Counted from the first letter of the stretch, positions 12,829 to 22,986 are shown. The stretch: 64,000 nucleotides of DNA from Symbiodinium natans (GCA_905221605.1 CAJNDS010000198.1:128501-192500), one strand, 5' to 3'. Numbers and translations: made by a program. The notes: a model not told the origin generated them from the letters alone.

Positions 12829-13201
12829 TGAAAAACCGAAGGTCCCTCTGGTACCTTTTCCCTTGAAAGCACGAACCCTGACCTCTCACACAAGTGCGGA
12901 CAACTCTCTCTTTTTTTCACAGTCAGAGCCACTTGAGCCAAAAGTCACGAAGTGCACAAACTAAACGAATTCTCTCTTGTGAGCTTAAACTCAGCTTCAG
13001 AACGAAGTTCCTACACACTGCACACTCACTTAAATAGCGTATTGGGCAAAAACACACTCGTATGATTTCCTTGGAAATCAACGAGGCATAAACCATCGAG
13101 GATGGGATCACACGGATTCCCAATCACTCCGAAGCAAAACAAACCTATACAAGCTGATCCAAAACATGACAAAAACATCACTGATCAGCCACAATCTTCC
13201 A
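12829..13201 (-). repeat. 3' LTR of the copia element (373 bp)
   Basis: On the minus strand it starts TGGAAGATTG directly after a G-run and ends TTTTCA, the usual TG...CA ends. Its last 166 bp (plus 12829-12994) match plus 22333-22476 as a direct repeat. Its first 207 bp or so (13201-12995) match 22588-22797 as an inverted repeat. It contains TTTTGGCTCAAG on the sense strand at 12943-12932. Confidence 0.85.
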
Positions 13202-13209
13202 CCCCCCGC
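13202..13209 (-). other. Polypurine tract of the copia element
   Basis: Minus-strand GCGGGGGG immediately precedes the TGGAAG start of the 3' LTR. This is the expected position for the plus-strand primer of an LTR retrotransposon. Confidence 0.75.
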
Positions 13210-13384
13210 ATTTTGCTGAGGGTTCATGTCAAAGATCTGAAGTCCAAGCCCAGCTCGGCACTTCAACACTAAGGGGATGCCCTGGCCACATTCCCTTGGT
13301 GCGTACTCGCCACCAAACGAAACAAACAACACACCAGTCGATCTCTGACATCAAACTTAAAACTCATGCAAGATCCCACCATCA

Positions 13385-13550
13385 GGCAGGTTGTCCTGGG
13401 TCCACATCACTGGTAACCCAAGAGTTCGTTGTCCAAACACGTGAAAAACGAATTAAACTTGCATCCACCTGCACTGGGGCAGGGTTGTCTTGGAACGAAT
13501 CCAAGAGTTCGTGGTGACAAACACGTGAAAACGAATTAATGCAAGCTTCA
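13385..13550. repeat. Two-copy tandem repeat in the copia 3' untranslated region
   Basis: A unit of about 84 bp with 'gttgtc(c/t)tggg', 'ccaagagttcgt.gt', 'caaacacgtgaaaa(a)cgaattaa' occurs at about 13390 and again at about 13475. It lies between the gag-pol stop and the polypurine tract. Confidence 0.7.
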
Positions 13551-13940
13551 GATGTTTCCCACTCAGCACTCGACCTTGTCGTGGTACTCCTCCTCAGTCT
13601 CGCATCTTCCAGGTCACCAAACTCACCAACTAGCATCGGCTAGCTGATCCTTCAGGAAAAGATTGGCTTCATAGTTTCGCTTCTTCCAGCGTACCATCAG
13701 CCAAAAACGTCTTCAGAGGTGGCAATCAGACGCCTTGCAGAAGGGGCTATAGAGTCCCTCGTTGAGTTTCATCATCATTTTGCCTCCTCTTTGCAAACTT
13801 CTCATGCACTGAAACAAGGGCTCACACTAACCAGAAAAATCGCGGGCGCTCCATGGCGGCAACGCGGCCATGGCTTCCAAAAAAAATGGCTGCGGGTTTC
13901 ACTCACCCACCCAACCACTGAGATCACTTAGCATCTCAGT

Positions 13941-16900
13941 TCATTCTTCATCCTCTTCGCCCTTCTTCTCGCCAGCTCCAGTTGACTCCATCAACTTGGC
14001 GCGGCGCTCCTTGGCGGCTTCCTTCATCTCCGCCAACTCAGCCGTCCTCGTTTCCATCATCACATCCTGCGAAGATCGGCTAGGCTCAGCTGGCGTCTCC
14101 GCAGGCCTCTCAGTTGGCTGGTCTCCAACCTTTCTCTTCTTCTCTTCCAACATCAGCTCCAAATCGGCAACACTAAAGCTTGCCTTCACACGCTCAGCAA
14201 TCTGCGCGATAGCTGCTGCATCCAACTCAGATGGTACAACTGACACAGGCGAGCGAACCGCTTCGCCTTCCAGCTTTGCTCTCTTAGCAGCTTCTTCCTC
14301 GGCAGCTGACAGGTCGGCGATGCGCTTGCGCTTTCGCTCAGCTTCCTCGAACTCTCGGTCTTGCTGTTCCGCTGCAGCCTTGAGGATCCGCTTCAGGTCC
14401 TTTTCCTCCTTCTCGAGTTTCCCAACATTCTCACCCATGATCCCAAAGGCTTGCTGCCACATGTCGGCAGGCAACGTCAAGTTGAACCTCACCACATAGT
14501 CGGTCGGCAAGTGCCACTTACACTTGCAGATCCACACAACACCGCTTCGAGTCTCACTCGCAACCACCTTCTTCCAGCTTGCCGCCCTCTGCGTGTCGGT
14601 GATCTCCTCTTTCTTTTTCTCCAGGTCCTCCAAGAATCCTGCAACAGACTCCATCACGGATCTGTAGTGGCTGTAGGCCACAAACGACCACTTGGGGACT
14701 GGTCTCTCCCTCAGCTCCGGCTCGTGAATCCGAAGTGTATCACACGACAACATCGAAATCACTCGCACTCGCTCCACCAGTTCCTTAAACACCAAGGATC
14801 CTTCCTTTGCACTTCTCTTCCAGCGCAACACCCATGGGGGATAATACGAGCTCTCAGCTTCATCCTCCATGATCCTCTCTGCTCCCAAAATGGGTAGCAT
14901 GCACAACAGATCCACCATCCGCAAGACTCCGAGGTCCTGGTGCTCACCCAGAAGCAAAACAGGGACTATCCCTTTTCTCTTCAAGTACCTCACGAAGCTC
15001 AACATCGCCAGGCCACACGTTCCCGGCGGTACTTCCATGTACAGTCCTCCTTCATTCACTGCCATCTCCCAGATGATGGCCTTGCCACCAATCTGTCCAC
15101 GGACATCCAAGATTCCGAAGATCTTCGTGGGTTTCTCCTGTAGCTCACACACCTCCTGGATGGGCTTCACCAGCTTCTCGTATGAGCTTTGATAGCGCAA
15201 CATATCCTTGTCGGATAGCGTGCCTACCACGTCCTTGAGCTCTAGCTCATCCACTGGAGTTCCGCGCCGGCAGATACTCCATGACACATCACCGAACCAC
15301 TTCGGCGGCTCTGGATCCGCCAGCTCCGGAAACACGTCGACCATCCGTTCAATCACCTTCGGCATGGCCTTGGGTTTCGGTGCAGCTTGGCCTGAGCCTC
15401 GGCTTTCACCTTTATCACCCCTTTTTCCAGCAGCTCGGCGCTCCTTCTCTGCCTCTCGGAGATGGAATGCATGGCTTGCATCCGTGCCAGAGACTGTCAC
15501 AGTCTGTTTGCACTTTTCGCACTTGGGCTTGCCACTTTCATCCCAGCTCAACCCGGCAGCATGCTCGGATCTGAACAACCATTTGCAAACCTTACACCAA
15601 AAGGGGCTTTTCATCTCAGCACCCTGCTCACCCTTCCTGCTGTCTTCAGCTGCCATTTTCCTGTCCTTCACCAAAGGTACAGGCTCCAGGCTAGGGCTAG
15701 CTTCCGTGGTGCTTGAACCAAAGCTTTTGCGGTTGGACCATAAATCCATTTCTTGAACCTCAGGGGAAGAGTCTTCACGAAGGGTTTCGGGACTTCTAAG
15801 GTGGAAATTTTCAAAAACTTCGCCACACTTTTTCACACTTTTCAACGATCCAACTTGCTCCACACTGCATCCAGTTGCCTCGGCACACTGGCATGCCTGA
15901 ACTCCAACCCTTGGTCGGATTCCACAGATCCTCCACACCTGCTGCACATCTTCACCAGGGTATATACCCATAGCTTGCTGGTGCTGACAGAATGTCACTT
16001 GACTCAAGCACTTTGTAAGAACGTCAGCGATCATTCCCGCTGTCGGGCACCAAATGACCTTCAAGGTCTGAGCTTCCTGTATCCGCTCCTGAAGATAGCA
16101 GACAGCGATGTCTAAGTGGCGAACTCGCCTACTCAACCCACGGTTTAGCAAAACCGCTCTCGCTGAGGAACTGTCAGTGTGCAATCGGATCGTGACATCT
16201 GACTCGGCCAACTGACCGATCAAAGTCGCAAGTCCCTCACTCTCCTGTACCGCAGTCAAGATGGCTCTCAACTCGGCTTCACAAGAACTCAGCGATACAC
16301 ACCCTTGAACTCGAGAGATTCCCTTGATCAGGCATCCTCTATAAAAGATGGCTATGCCCGACACAGATCTTCGTCCTAACGACGCTTGGGGTGCCCAACT
16401 GGCATCCGCATACACTTCCAGCTGCGCCGGCCCACTGTCCGGTACATTCCCATCAGGGCCAAAGTACTGCCATGCATGGTATTGTCCCTTTAGGAACCTA
16501 ATCACTTGTCGCAATGCTTGCTCAAAGCATGCTGTTGGCTTGGACTGTCCTTGCGAAAGAATGGACATCCACCTACTCAGGTCAGGTCTCGACTGACCCC
16601 ACCATGCAATCCGGCCAAGTACTGCTCTGTACCTCGCAGCTGCAGTGTCACTCAACTCAGGATCCGAACCACTTGCTCTGCCCTTCTCGACCGTTTTCAC
16701 GATGTCCGGAGGAGCAGTAACCACCTTCAGGTCCTTACAGAACTCTGTCTCGAACAGGGCATCTAAGTATGCCGGGGGCACTCGCATCCTGAGATGACTC
16801 CCTTGTCTCTCAATCTCTCGCCCCAAAAAGGTGATCTTTCCACCAGTGGAAGTGATTCGACCCGTTTCCTTGATCTTCAACTCTCCGTTCAGGGTGTCGG

Positions 16901-19900
16901 TCACCAACCGAATGGCATCTCTAGTGCCACACAGAATCAAATCGTCCACATAGCACAACATGAGGAATCTTTTCCCTCTCACAGTGCCCTCGAAGACGGA
17001 AGGTTCCGTTGGGCATTGCTTCAACCCAACTTTCTTCACAACTGTCGCCAGCTTCAAGTTCCAAGCTTTGGCGGCAACTCTCAAACCATTCATGGCTTGA
17101 TCCAGAATCATAAACACCGGGACATAATAGTCCTTGCAGGCGGAAACATCCTTGGGCAATTGGATAATCGCCTTCGATCCTTTCGGAAGGGGGGAATGCA
17201 AGAATGCAGTGCTAACATCCAAAGTTGCGATATCCATAGCATCTACCGAAGCAATGGCCAAAAGCGTCCGTAACGCTTCTAAAGAAGGAGTCGTAGCACT
17301 CAGTCCTAAAGATGATGCTGTGCTCCCCTTTGCGATGTCTTGCACCACACACCGAGCTCTCACAGCTTCCTTGCCATTCACCACCTTTGGGCCTATGACC
17401 CATCGGGTTGGGATGATCTTTATCCCATGCTGACGAGCAAACTTCTGAGCCTCGTCTGCTCCAACCACTCTCCCTGCTTTGTGAGCAGTCATACTCTGCA
17501 GCTCAGTTCGCCGGCCTTCCACTGTTTTATCCACATCTAATGGACATCCATCTATCTCAGACAGAACACTCGTGGGTCTTGCCAGCCAAACTTGGGATCC
17601 ACACACCTTCATGGACTCCGGGAAAGTGCTATTCTTGTTGAGCAGAATCGAATTGGTCACATGTACCAACTTCGGACTCTCGTCACTGCTTACCATTTTA
17701 ATAGGACCTTGAGGCACATCGAGTCTTGGGTCTAAATAAATACGATTGATCAGCCGGGGAACTCGATTGGACTCATCTGGAACTGAGTTCACATCTGAAG
17801 TTAAACTCTCTAAACGCCGGGGAACTCGACTGGACTCATTTGGAACTGAATCCACATCCATTTGAGGTTTTTCTTCCTCCATTGGGATCGCTTCATCCTC
17901 AGCGGGAGTTTCTCCTTCGAAGTATCCAGGTTCCATTGCCTCATCTGGAATCCCTTGGTAAGGCAAACTTGGATCCTCAAAATCCTCCATGTCAACATCC
18001 ACAACTTCTGTCGCAGGTGTTGGGACGCTTTGCTTCTCCTCCAACTTGGGATCTGGTCGACTCTCATAGGTGATCTTCGGGCGTTTCAGGAGTGAAGGCT
18101 CACTTCCAGACTCCATCACCCCCGCATCCTTTGAGCTTCTCTGGTCCATTTTTGGAGTTTCCTCTGTTGGTTCTTTCGATTCCAACCGTTGTCGTTGAGC
18201 TTTCAACCAATCATCATACCGTTTTCGGCATTCAGCATTGTGGTTGGCTTTTCCTCTTTTTGGACCACACGCAGGACAGTTCGCTGTGCCACCATGTTCC
18301 TTCACCCATGCAGCTGGAGGTCCAACTTTGCTCATGTCGGTGGTCGGTCCCTCAGACACTCGGCCCTCAAAGGCCTTGTCCGCTTCACCTTCAATCCGAT
18401 CGGGCACACCATCCTCTTTCTCCTTCAGAATCGGGGGAGCCAATGTATCCGATGGATCATGCTCCTTGAGCAAATGTTGACAATGCTCCAACCCAATCTT
18501 CAACGGAACGATGTGCTTGATGGACTTTGCTCGAAAGTGTTTTGGACAACCATCCACCATGGCACTCACAACATGAGTCAAGCCACCAACTTCAGGGTAC
18601 ACATAGGCTGCTTCCACAAACCGGGAGAGCGCCGTGGTTTTCATCGAATCCGGTAGCTCAGCCAGAACTGTAGCACCTATCAACGACGATCCACACTCAT
18701 GGAGGGATCTCTGTAGTACCAACTCCTGGGGTGATTTCTTCCCATCAAAGGCAGCTGCATGGTGATTGTGCATTGCAGCACAGTAAATCAGACCAAACTC
18801 AAACGCTCGAGGACTTCTTTTCAAGTCAAAGCCCTGCGCTCGTAGATCCAACCTCACCGTGCTGAACAACTCCTTGAGTGTTCTCACTGCCCTTTCCACA
18901 CCACCAACCGCTTCATGTCCCTGCGGAGGTGCTCTTTGGGTCACAATCCTAATCCCCAGATTGGCTCTCTTGATGAGGGCGCTCACCGCTGTCTCGCTGT
19001 CTGTCCTCAACAGTACAGCAGACCCTGCAATGTCCAGTCCGAAAGCATTCATCCAATAACGAATCCAGCTGGAGGTATTGTCAGCATTGGTCCCTACCAA
19101 CAGACATCCAATCATTCTGGTTGACATTTCAGTCATGACCAGTACTTTCATGTTGGGAGCCGTCGGCTGGTCTTTCGCAAAAGTACCAGTTACCAGGTTG
19201 ATGAAGCAGAAATCTGCTTGCAACGCCACGGGTCGGTCTTGAGCATCCTTGGTCCGACGATGCTGGGTTGTTCCTCTTGTCATCCGACAATGAGGACATT
19301 CGGACGAAAAAGGAATGTGGCCTCGCATCCGATGCAGCTCCATTTCTTCTTGCTTTTTCTTGGTCATTGACTGCACTGACTGCATCTGATCAACCTCCAT
19401 CGGTCGTTGGCCATCATCCACATCCATGGGTCGAACCTCAGTTCTTCCAAAGGTTACTTTCTTTCGCTTTCCAGCATCACCTTGCAGGTAGATCCAAGGA
19501 CATCCAGCCCAGGATACTCCATATCCCATGACTCCTTTCTTCTCGTGTCGCAGCGAAATCTCTCTTCGAGTGAACTTCACTTCCCAACCAGTATTCACCA
19601 TCTGCTCGGTGCTCAAGATGTTGTGAGCCACATCTGCTACAACTCCAGTCACACACACCGATGTCAAACCAAGATACTGCTTTCCTTCATACATAGGCAG
19701 CAAGGCTCGGATGCGAACTCGCTCGAAGACATTCACCGGGGTATCGTTGGCTGCTGAGTACCTCTCATTAGGTCCCAACGCCTTCCGATCCAAGATCTGG
19801 AACTCATCCAAGTATCTTTTCGCAATCACAGTCACCGATGCTCCTGAGTCAATCAACCACCATTTGCTTGCATCATCCTTTTCCATGCTTTTGACTTGAT

Positions 19901-21809
19901 TCATCGGAGGTTTCATCAAAGACCGAACTGACTTAGATGGCAACATCTGAGATAAATCGGTAGAGATCCGATGCTCCAACTCGGCAATCCGGACTCTCGT
20001 CTCAACTTCCCATGACCAATCTATCTCATCAGTACTCCGGGGAATCCACTCTTTTCTCACTTCATCGAGCAATCCTTCCAGAGGTTGCAACACAGATTCC
20101 ACTCGGGCCTCTGACTCAGGTTCATTCCATTCACCTCCAGTTAGCTGGTAGTCACTCGACTCACCCTCTTGGGAGACTTCAGCAACTGTCTTCCCCTTTC
20201 CTTTGCCTTTTCCTTTGGGCTTTCCCTTTTCGGGCTTCTTCTTGGGATCTCCTTTTGCCTTGGCTTTCGCCTTAGCATTGGGGGAATTGGGCTTCTTGCC
20301 TGAATCTCCCTCCTTATACCAGCAATCGCGGGCATAATGTCCCTTTCCACCACACACATAGCACTCCACATCCTTCTTGTTCTGGCTTGAAGCTCGTTTG
20401 CCAGCACCTTTGCTTGATTCGCGCTTGCCTTTCTGTTCCTTTCCTTTGCCTTTTGGTTTTCCTTCGTTGCCCTTTCCCTCATTGGGATCTCGAAAAGGTT
20501 GAAGCTTCGTGCCAGGGGCTTCTGACCACACCCTTTGTTGCACCTCAAACTTCAGAGCAACTCTTTTCAGATCTTCAAACGATTCACTATCGCCATGCAA
20601 CAAGCAATGGCTTCTACACCGATCTGGCAAACTGCGCAGCAAAACCATAACCGAATCCGCTTCTTGGATCTGCAAACCACCAGCATGCACATCGGGATCA
20701 AGACTATTGAGCAGCTTGGTGTACTTGTTCAACTCATGCTCAATCTTTCGAATGATCTCCGGAATACTGGGTGCTTTCACGGTTTGATTCACCAGCTGCG
20801 ACCGAAAGAACAGGCATTCAGCTCGCGACTTCAGGCAAAACTCCTTCGCCAGCAATCTCAAAGCCACAAAACCAGATTGTTGATAAGTGCTCTCACTTTC
20901 AACATATGTCTGCAAAATCAGAGAACTCTTCTCATGATTTGCAAAAGTCTGTCGCAGGATGTGCATCAGCCTCGTCGACCTCTTCTGTTGCTCCACAGTA
21001 AGTCGATCCTGTTTCAGCCGAGACTCTTCTTGAGTCTTCACCGCATGCATGAGCTCATTGGGAAACACTTCTGAACCCAAACCAACCCAACTGGTCAGCT
21101 TCTCCATCCAGGTCAAGAATCCAAGAGCTTCAGAGATGCGATCCTTCCAAGACGAAAAGTCAATGGTCGGCAAACTGGGCAACCATTTGTCCGATCGAGC
21201 AAACACATCCCTTTCCCTTTCTTGCTCCAGAGGTGGAGGTCTCAGTGGGGGACTTGGGCTCGCCATCCGAAAAAGCTGGGTCCCCTTCGCAGGAGTACCC
21301 ACTGGCGATGCACCTTGACATCCCGAAGAAGAACTGGGCATGTTCTCAGGAACACCATCCTGAGGTAAGGGGGGATTCACCTGTTGCTGTTGCTGTGGCT
21401 GCTGTTGCTGATGCTGCTGTATCATCCACTGCTGATGCTGCTGCTGTTGCTGCACCATGGACGAAGTCATCGTTTGCATAAACTGCTGTTGCTGCACAAC
21501 CAGTTGCTGCATCATGCTTTCCAATTCTCGCACTTGTCTCGTCAACCCTTGCACGTCGGGTGATGTTTGTGATGGTGTCACCACAGGTTGAGGAGTTCCA
21601 GTGGATAGTCCTGGTGGTAACGAAGGACTTCCTACCGCTTGCTGAGGCAAACCAGGGGGAAACGAAGGGCCTCCCATTGTCTGTTGGGGTGCTCCAGTAG
21701 CTACCCCATGAGGGCTTCTGGCGGGAGTTCGACCTCTGGGCACTGGGCCATACACAGGTTGGCTTCCTTGTGCCAAACCTTGCACCCACAGTGGGTTGGG
21801 ATTTCCCAA
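13941..21809 (-). CDS. copia gag-pol polyprotein with long C-terminal extension
   Basis: The open frame is 2,622 codons. Domains in order (residues approximate, counted from 21809): Gln/Pro-rich gag N-terminus (Q-runs at 100-150); CCHC zinc knuckle CYVCGGKGHYARDC near 482; aspartic protease DSGASVTVI near 653; integrase zinc module (HRMRGH...CPHC) 821-842; integrase catalytic D, D, E near 861, 936 and 971 (last two 35 apart); reverse transcriptase with YVDD near 1617; RNase H (YADASW near 1800, DSSSAR, and ADVLTK near 1930). Copia polyproteins normally end about here. This one runs on for about 690 residues: an acidic/Ser-rich linker, a CxxC...CxxC zinc-ribbon-like module near 2068-2102, an unassigned globular region, and a charged coiled coil near the end. 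The frame begins with TTG; the first in-frame ATG is about residue 45, so the real start is uncertain. Codons and frame are otherwise intact. Confidence 0.92.
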   Translation of the reverse strand: MGNPNPLWVQGLAQGSQPVYGPVPRGRTPARSPHGVATGAPQQTMGGPSFPPGLPQQAVGSPSLPPGLSTGTPQPVVTPSQTSPDVQGLTRQVRELESMMQQLVVQQQQFMQTMTSSMVQQQQQHQQWMIQQHQQQQPQQQQQVNPPLPQDGVPENMPSSSSGCQGASPVGTPAKGTQLFRMASPSPPLRPPPLEQERERDVFARSDKWLPSLPTIDFSSWKDRISEALGFLTWMEKLTSWVGLGSEVFPNELMHAVKTQEESRLKQDRLTVEQQKRSTRLMHILRQTFANHEKSSLILQTYVESESTYQQSGFVALRLLAKEFCLKSRAECLFFRSQLVNQTVKAPSIPEIIRKIEHELNKYTKLLNSLDPDVHAGGLQIQEADSVMVLLRSLPDRCRSHCLLHGDSESFEDLKRVALKFEVQQRVWSEAPGTKLQPFRDPNEGKGNEGKPKGKGKEQKGKRESSKGAGKRASSQNKKDVECYVCGGKGHYARDCWYKEGDSGKKPNSPNAKAKAKAKGDPKKKPEKGKPKGKGKGKGKTVAEVSQEGESSDYQLTGGEWNEPESEARVESVLQPLEGLLDEVRKEWIPRSTDEIDWSWEVETRVRIAELEHRISTDLSQMLPSKSVRSLMKPPMNQVKSMEKDDASKWWLIDSGASVTVIAKRYLDEFQILDRKALGPNERYSAANDTPVNVFERVRIRALLPMYEGKQYLGLTSVCVTGVVADVAHNILSTEQMVNTGWEVKFTRREISLRHEKKGVMGYGVSWAGCPWIYLQGDAGKRKKVTFGRTEVRPMDVDDGQRPMEVDQMQSVQSMTKKKQEEMELHRMRGHIPFSSECPHCRMTRGTTQHRRTKDAQDRPVALQADFCFINLVTGTFAKDQPTAPNMKVLVMTEMSTRMIGCLLVGTNADNTSSWIRYWMNAFGLDIAGSAVLLRTDSETAVSALIKRANLGIRIVTQRAPPQGHEAVGGVERAVRTLKELFSTVRLDLRAQGFDLKRSPRAFEFGLIYCAAMHNHHAAAFDGKKSPQELVLQRSLHECGSSLIGATVLAELPDSMKTTALSRFVEAAYVYPEVGGLTHVVSAMVDGCPKHFRAKSIKHIVPLKIGLEHCQHLLKEHDPSDTLAPPILKEKEDGVPDRIEGEADKAFEGRVSEGPTTDMSKVGPPAAWVKEHGGTANCPACGPKRGKANHNAECRKRYDDWLKAQRQRLESKEPTEETPKMDQRSSKDAGVMESGSEPSLLKRPKITYESRPDPKLEEKQSVPTPATEVVDVDMEDFEDPSLPYQGIPDEAMEPGYFEGETPAEDEAIPMEEEKPQMDVDSVPNESSRVPRRLESLTSDVNSVPDESNRVPRLINRIYLDPRLDVPQGPIKMVSSDESPKLVHVTNSILLNKNSTFPESMKVCGSQVWLARPTSVLSEIDGCPLDVDKTVEGRRTELQSMTAHKAGRVVGADEAQKFARQHGIKIIPTRWVIGPKVVNGKEAVRARCVVQDIAKGSTASSLGLSATTPSLEALRTLLAIASVDAMDIATLDVSTAFLHSPLPKGSKAIIQLPKDVSACKDYYVPVFMILDQAMNGLRVAAKAWNLKLATVVKKVGLKQCPTEPSVFEGTVRGKRFLMLCYVDDLILCGTRDAIRLVTDTLNGELKIKETGRITSTGGKITFLGREIERQGSHLRMRVPPAYLDALFETEFCKDLKVVTAPPDIVKTVEKGRASGSDPELSDTAAARYRAVLGRIAWWGQSRPDLSRWMSILSQGQSKPTACFEQALRQVIRFLKGQYHAWQYFGPDGNVPDSGPAQLEVYADASWAPQASLGRRSVSGIAIFYRGCLIKGISRVQGCVSLSSCEAELRAILTAVQESEGLATLIGQLAESDVTIRLHTDSSSARAVLLNRGLSRRVRHLDIAVCYLQERIQEAQTLKVIWCPTAGMIADVLTKCLSQVTFCQHQQAMGIYPGEDVQQVWRICGIRPRVGVQACQCAEATGCSVEQVGSLKSVKKCGEVFENFHLRSPETLREDSSPEVQEMDLWSNRKSFGSSTTEASPSLEPVPLVKDRKMAAEDSRKGEQGAEMKSPFWCKVCKWLFRSEHAAGLSWDESGKPKCEKCKQTVTVSGTDASHAFHLREAEKERRAAGKRGDKGESRGSGQAAPKPKAMPKVIERMVDVFPELADPEPPKWFGDVSWSICRRGTPVDELELKDVVGTLSDKDMLRYQSSYEKLVKPIQEVCELQEKPTKIFGILDVRGQIGGKAIIWEMAVNEGGLYMEVPPGTCGLAMLSFVRYLKRKGIVPVLLLGEHQDLGVLRMVDLLCMLPILGAERIMEDEAESSYYPPWVLRWKRSAKEGSLVFKELVERVRVISMLSCDTLRIHEPELRERPVPKWSFVAYSHYRSVMESVAGFLEDLEKKKEEITDTQRAASWKKVVASETRSGVVWICKCKWHLPTDYVVRFNLTLPADMWQQAFGIMGENVGKLEKEEKDLKRILKAAAEQQDREFEEAERKRKRIADLSAAEEEAAKRAKLEGEAVRSPVSVVPSELDAAAIAQIAERVKASFSVADLELMLEEKKRKVGDQPTERPAETPAEPSRSSQDVMMETRTAELAEMKEAAKERRAKLMESTGAGEKKGEEDEE

Positions 21810-22318
21810 ACCCGGAAAAGGCTACCCTTCGCCTTGTCTCAGCATCCATGATGGGCACAGAGCTTCCACGTCTCGTCCACCTCTTGGACTCCTCACATGA
21901 GCTCCACACCATCGTGGGGATGTATTCAACATAGTTCCTGAACTCAGGCTCCAGCCTGCAGTCTCTCCACAACGTCTTCTGGCGAAAATTCTCTCACCAA
22001 CACCAGATGGTCCAGGCTCCTGAAGAACCTTAGTTCTACTCTACCAAGCACCGTATTCCTCCAAGATCGGAACCAATCCAGTTCCAGACAAACCACCTTG
22101 CCCGGGCTCCAAAGTGCCTCAACAGCCGCTGAACCAACTGCTTCCAACCTGATGAGTCCGGATCCGCCTCCTCACAGGATAGGCTTCCCGATACTCACTT
22201 ACGGAGACAAGAGATTCCGGTCCACTGGCAGTCTGGGCTCCAAACCCAAACTTGCCTCCAGGCACTCACAGAGTCCTGACACCAAAGACCATACACGGGC
22301 TCGTACCACAAGGCACAA

Positions 22319-22330
22319 GCTCCGCTACCA
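22319..22330 (-). other. Primer-binding site of the copia element
   Basis: Minus-strand TGGTAGCGGAGC lies two bases after the LTR end (TTTTCA-CG-). It resembles the initiator-methionine tRNA primer site usual in copia elements (plant form TGGTATCAGAGC). The tRNA assignment is an inference; the position is exactly as expected. Confidence 0.75.
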
Positions 22331-22332
22331 CG

Positions 22333-22476
22333 TGAAAACCGAAGGTTCCTCTGGTACCTTTACCCCTCTCACACAAGCGCGGACAACTCTCTCTTTTTTC
22401 ACAGTCAGAGCCACTTGAGCCAAAAGTCACGAAGTGCACAAACTGAACGAATTCTCTCTTGTGAGCTTCAACTCAG
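22333..22476 (-). repeat. 5' LTR, 3' (inner) portion only
   Basis: 144 bp directly repeated from the 3' LTR (12829-12994), with a few substitutions and about 21 bp fewer. Similarity stops abruptly at 22476 ('aactcag'), where the remainder of the LTR should continue. It carries the same TTTTGGCTCAAG (minus, 22425-22414). Confidence 0.85.
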
Positions 22477-22587
22477 GTCCGCAAGGGGGCTTTTATGGCA
22501 GGCGGCCATTGTGGCATTGCTGGCAGGACGTGCATCGAACGCGCACCCTGCCTCCACACAGTTTGTGAGTGGTCACTTCCTGTAAAG

Positions 22588-22797
22588 TGGAAGATTGTGG
22601 CTGATCAGTGATGTTTTTGTCATGTTTTGGATCAGCTTGTGAAGGTTTGTTTTGCTTCGGAGTGATTGGGAATCCGTGTGATCCCATCCTCGATGGTTTA
22701 TGCCTCGTTGATTTCCAAGGAAATCATACGAGTGTGTTTTTGCCCAATACGCTATTTAAAGTGAGTGTGCAGTGTGTAGTAACTTCGTTCTGAAGTG
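22588..22797 (+). repeat. Inverted outer portion of the copia 5' LTR
   Basis: Starts TGGAAGATTGTGG and is the reverse complement of 12995-13201 with only a few differences. It ends ('cttcgttctgaag') exactly at the point where the 5' LTR copy at 22476 breaks off. The 111 bp between 22477 and 22587 match neither LTR. Confidence 0.85.
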
Positions 22798-22986
22798 GTC
22801 ATCTTTCTGTTGAAGCAGCCTTTCCTCTGGCTCTTGCCCTAAGTTTGATATTGCGGCCATCGGAACCGCACGAAGCGCTGTGCACATGGCAAGCTGGGGC
22901 CTGTGGGCAGGCTGGCGGCTTCACCAGCTTCGAATCGCTCGCTTAGTGCGCCCTGGGCTGGAGGGAACACGCACTTCAGCAAGGAC

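Larger units (their letters stand above)
12829..22797 (-). mobile_element. Ty1/copia-type LTR retrotransposon with rearranged 5' LTR
   Basis: Reading on the minus strand: a 5' LTR portion (22476-22333), 2-nt spacer, primer-binding site (22330-22319), leader, gag-pol frame (21809-13941), 3' untranslated region, polypurine tract (13209-13202) and a complete 3' LTR (13201-12829). Domain order in pol is protease, integrase, reverse transcriptase, RNase H, which is the copia order. The missing outer part of the 5' LTR is found inverted at 22588-22797. The polyprotein frame has no internal stop over 2,622 codons, so the insertion is fairly young. The two LTRs differ by a few percent plus a roughly 21-bp length difference, so it is not brand new. 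No target-site duplication could be confirmed. Confidence 0.9.

Noticed and set aside
21346-21972. Minus-strand 208-codon frame overlapping gag
   Set aside because: From 21,810 down it is the shadow of the gag frame; only the upstream 50 codons look protein-like and are discussed with the gag start.
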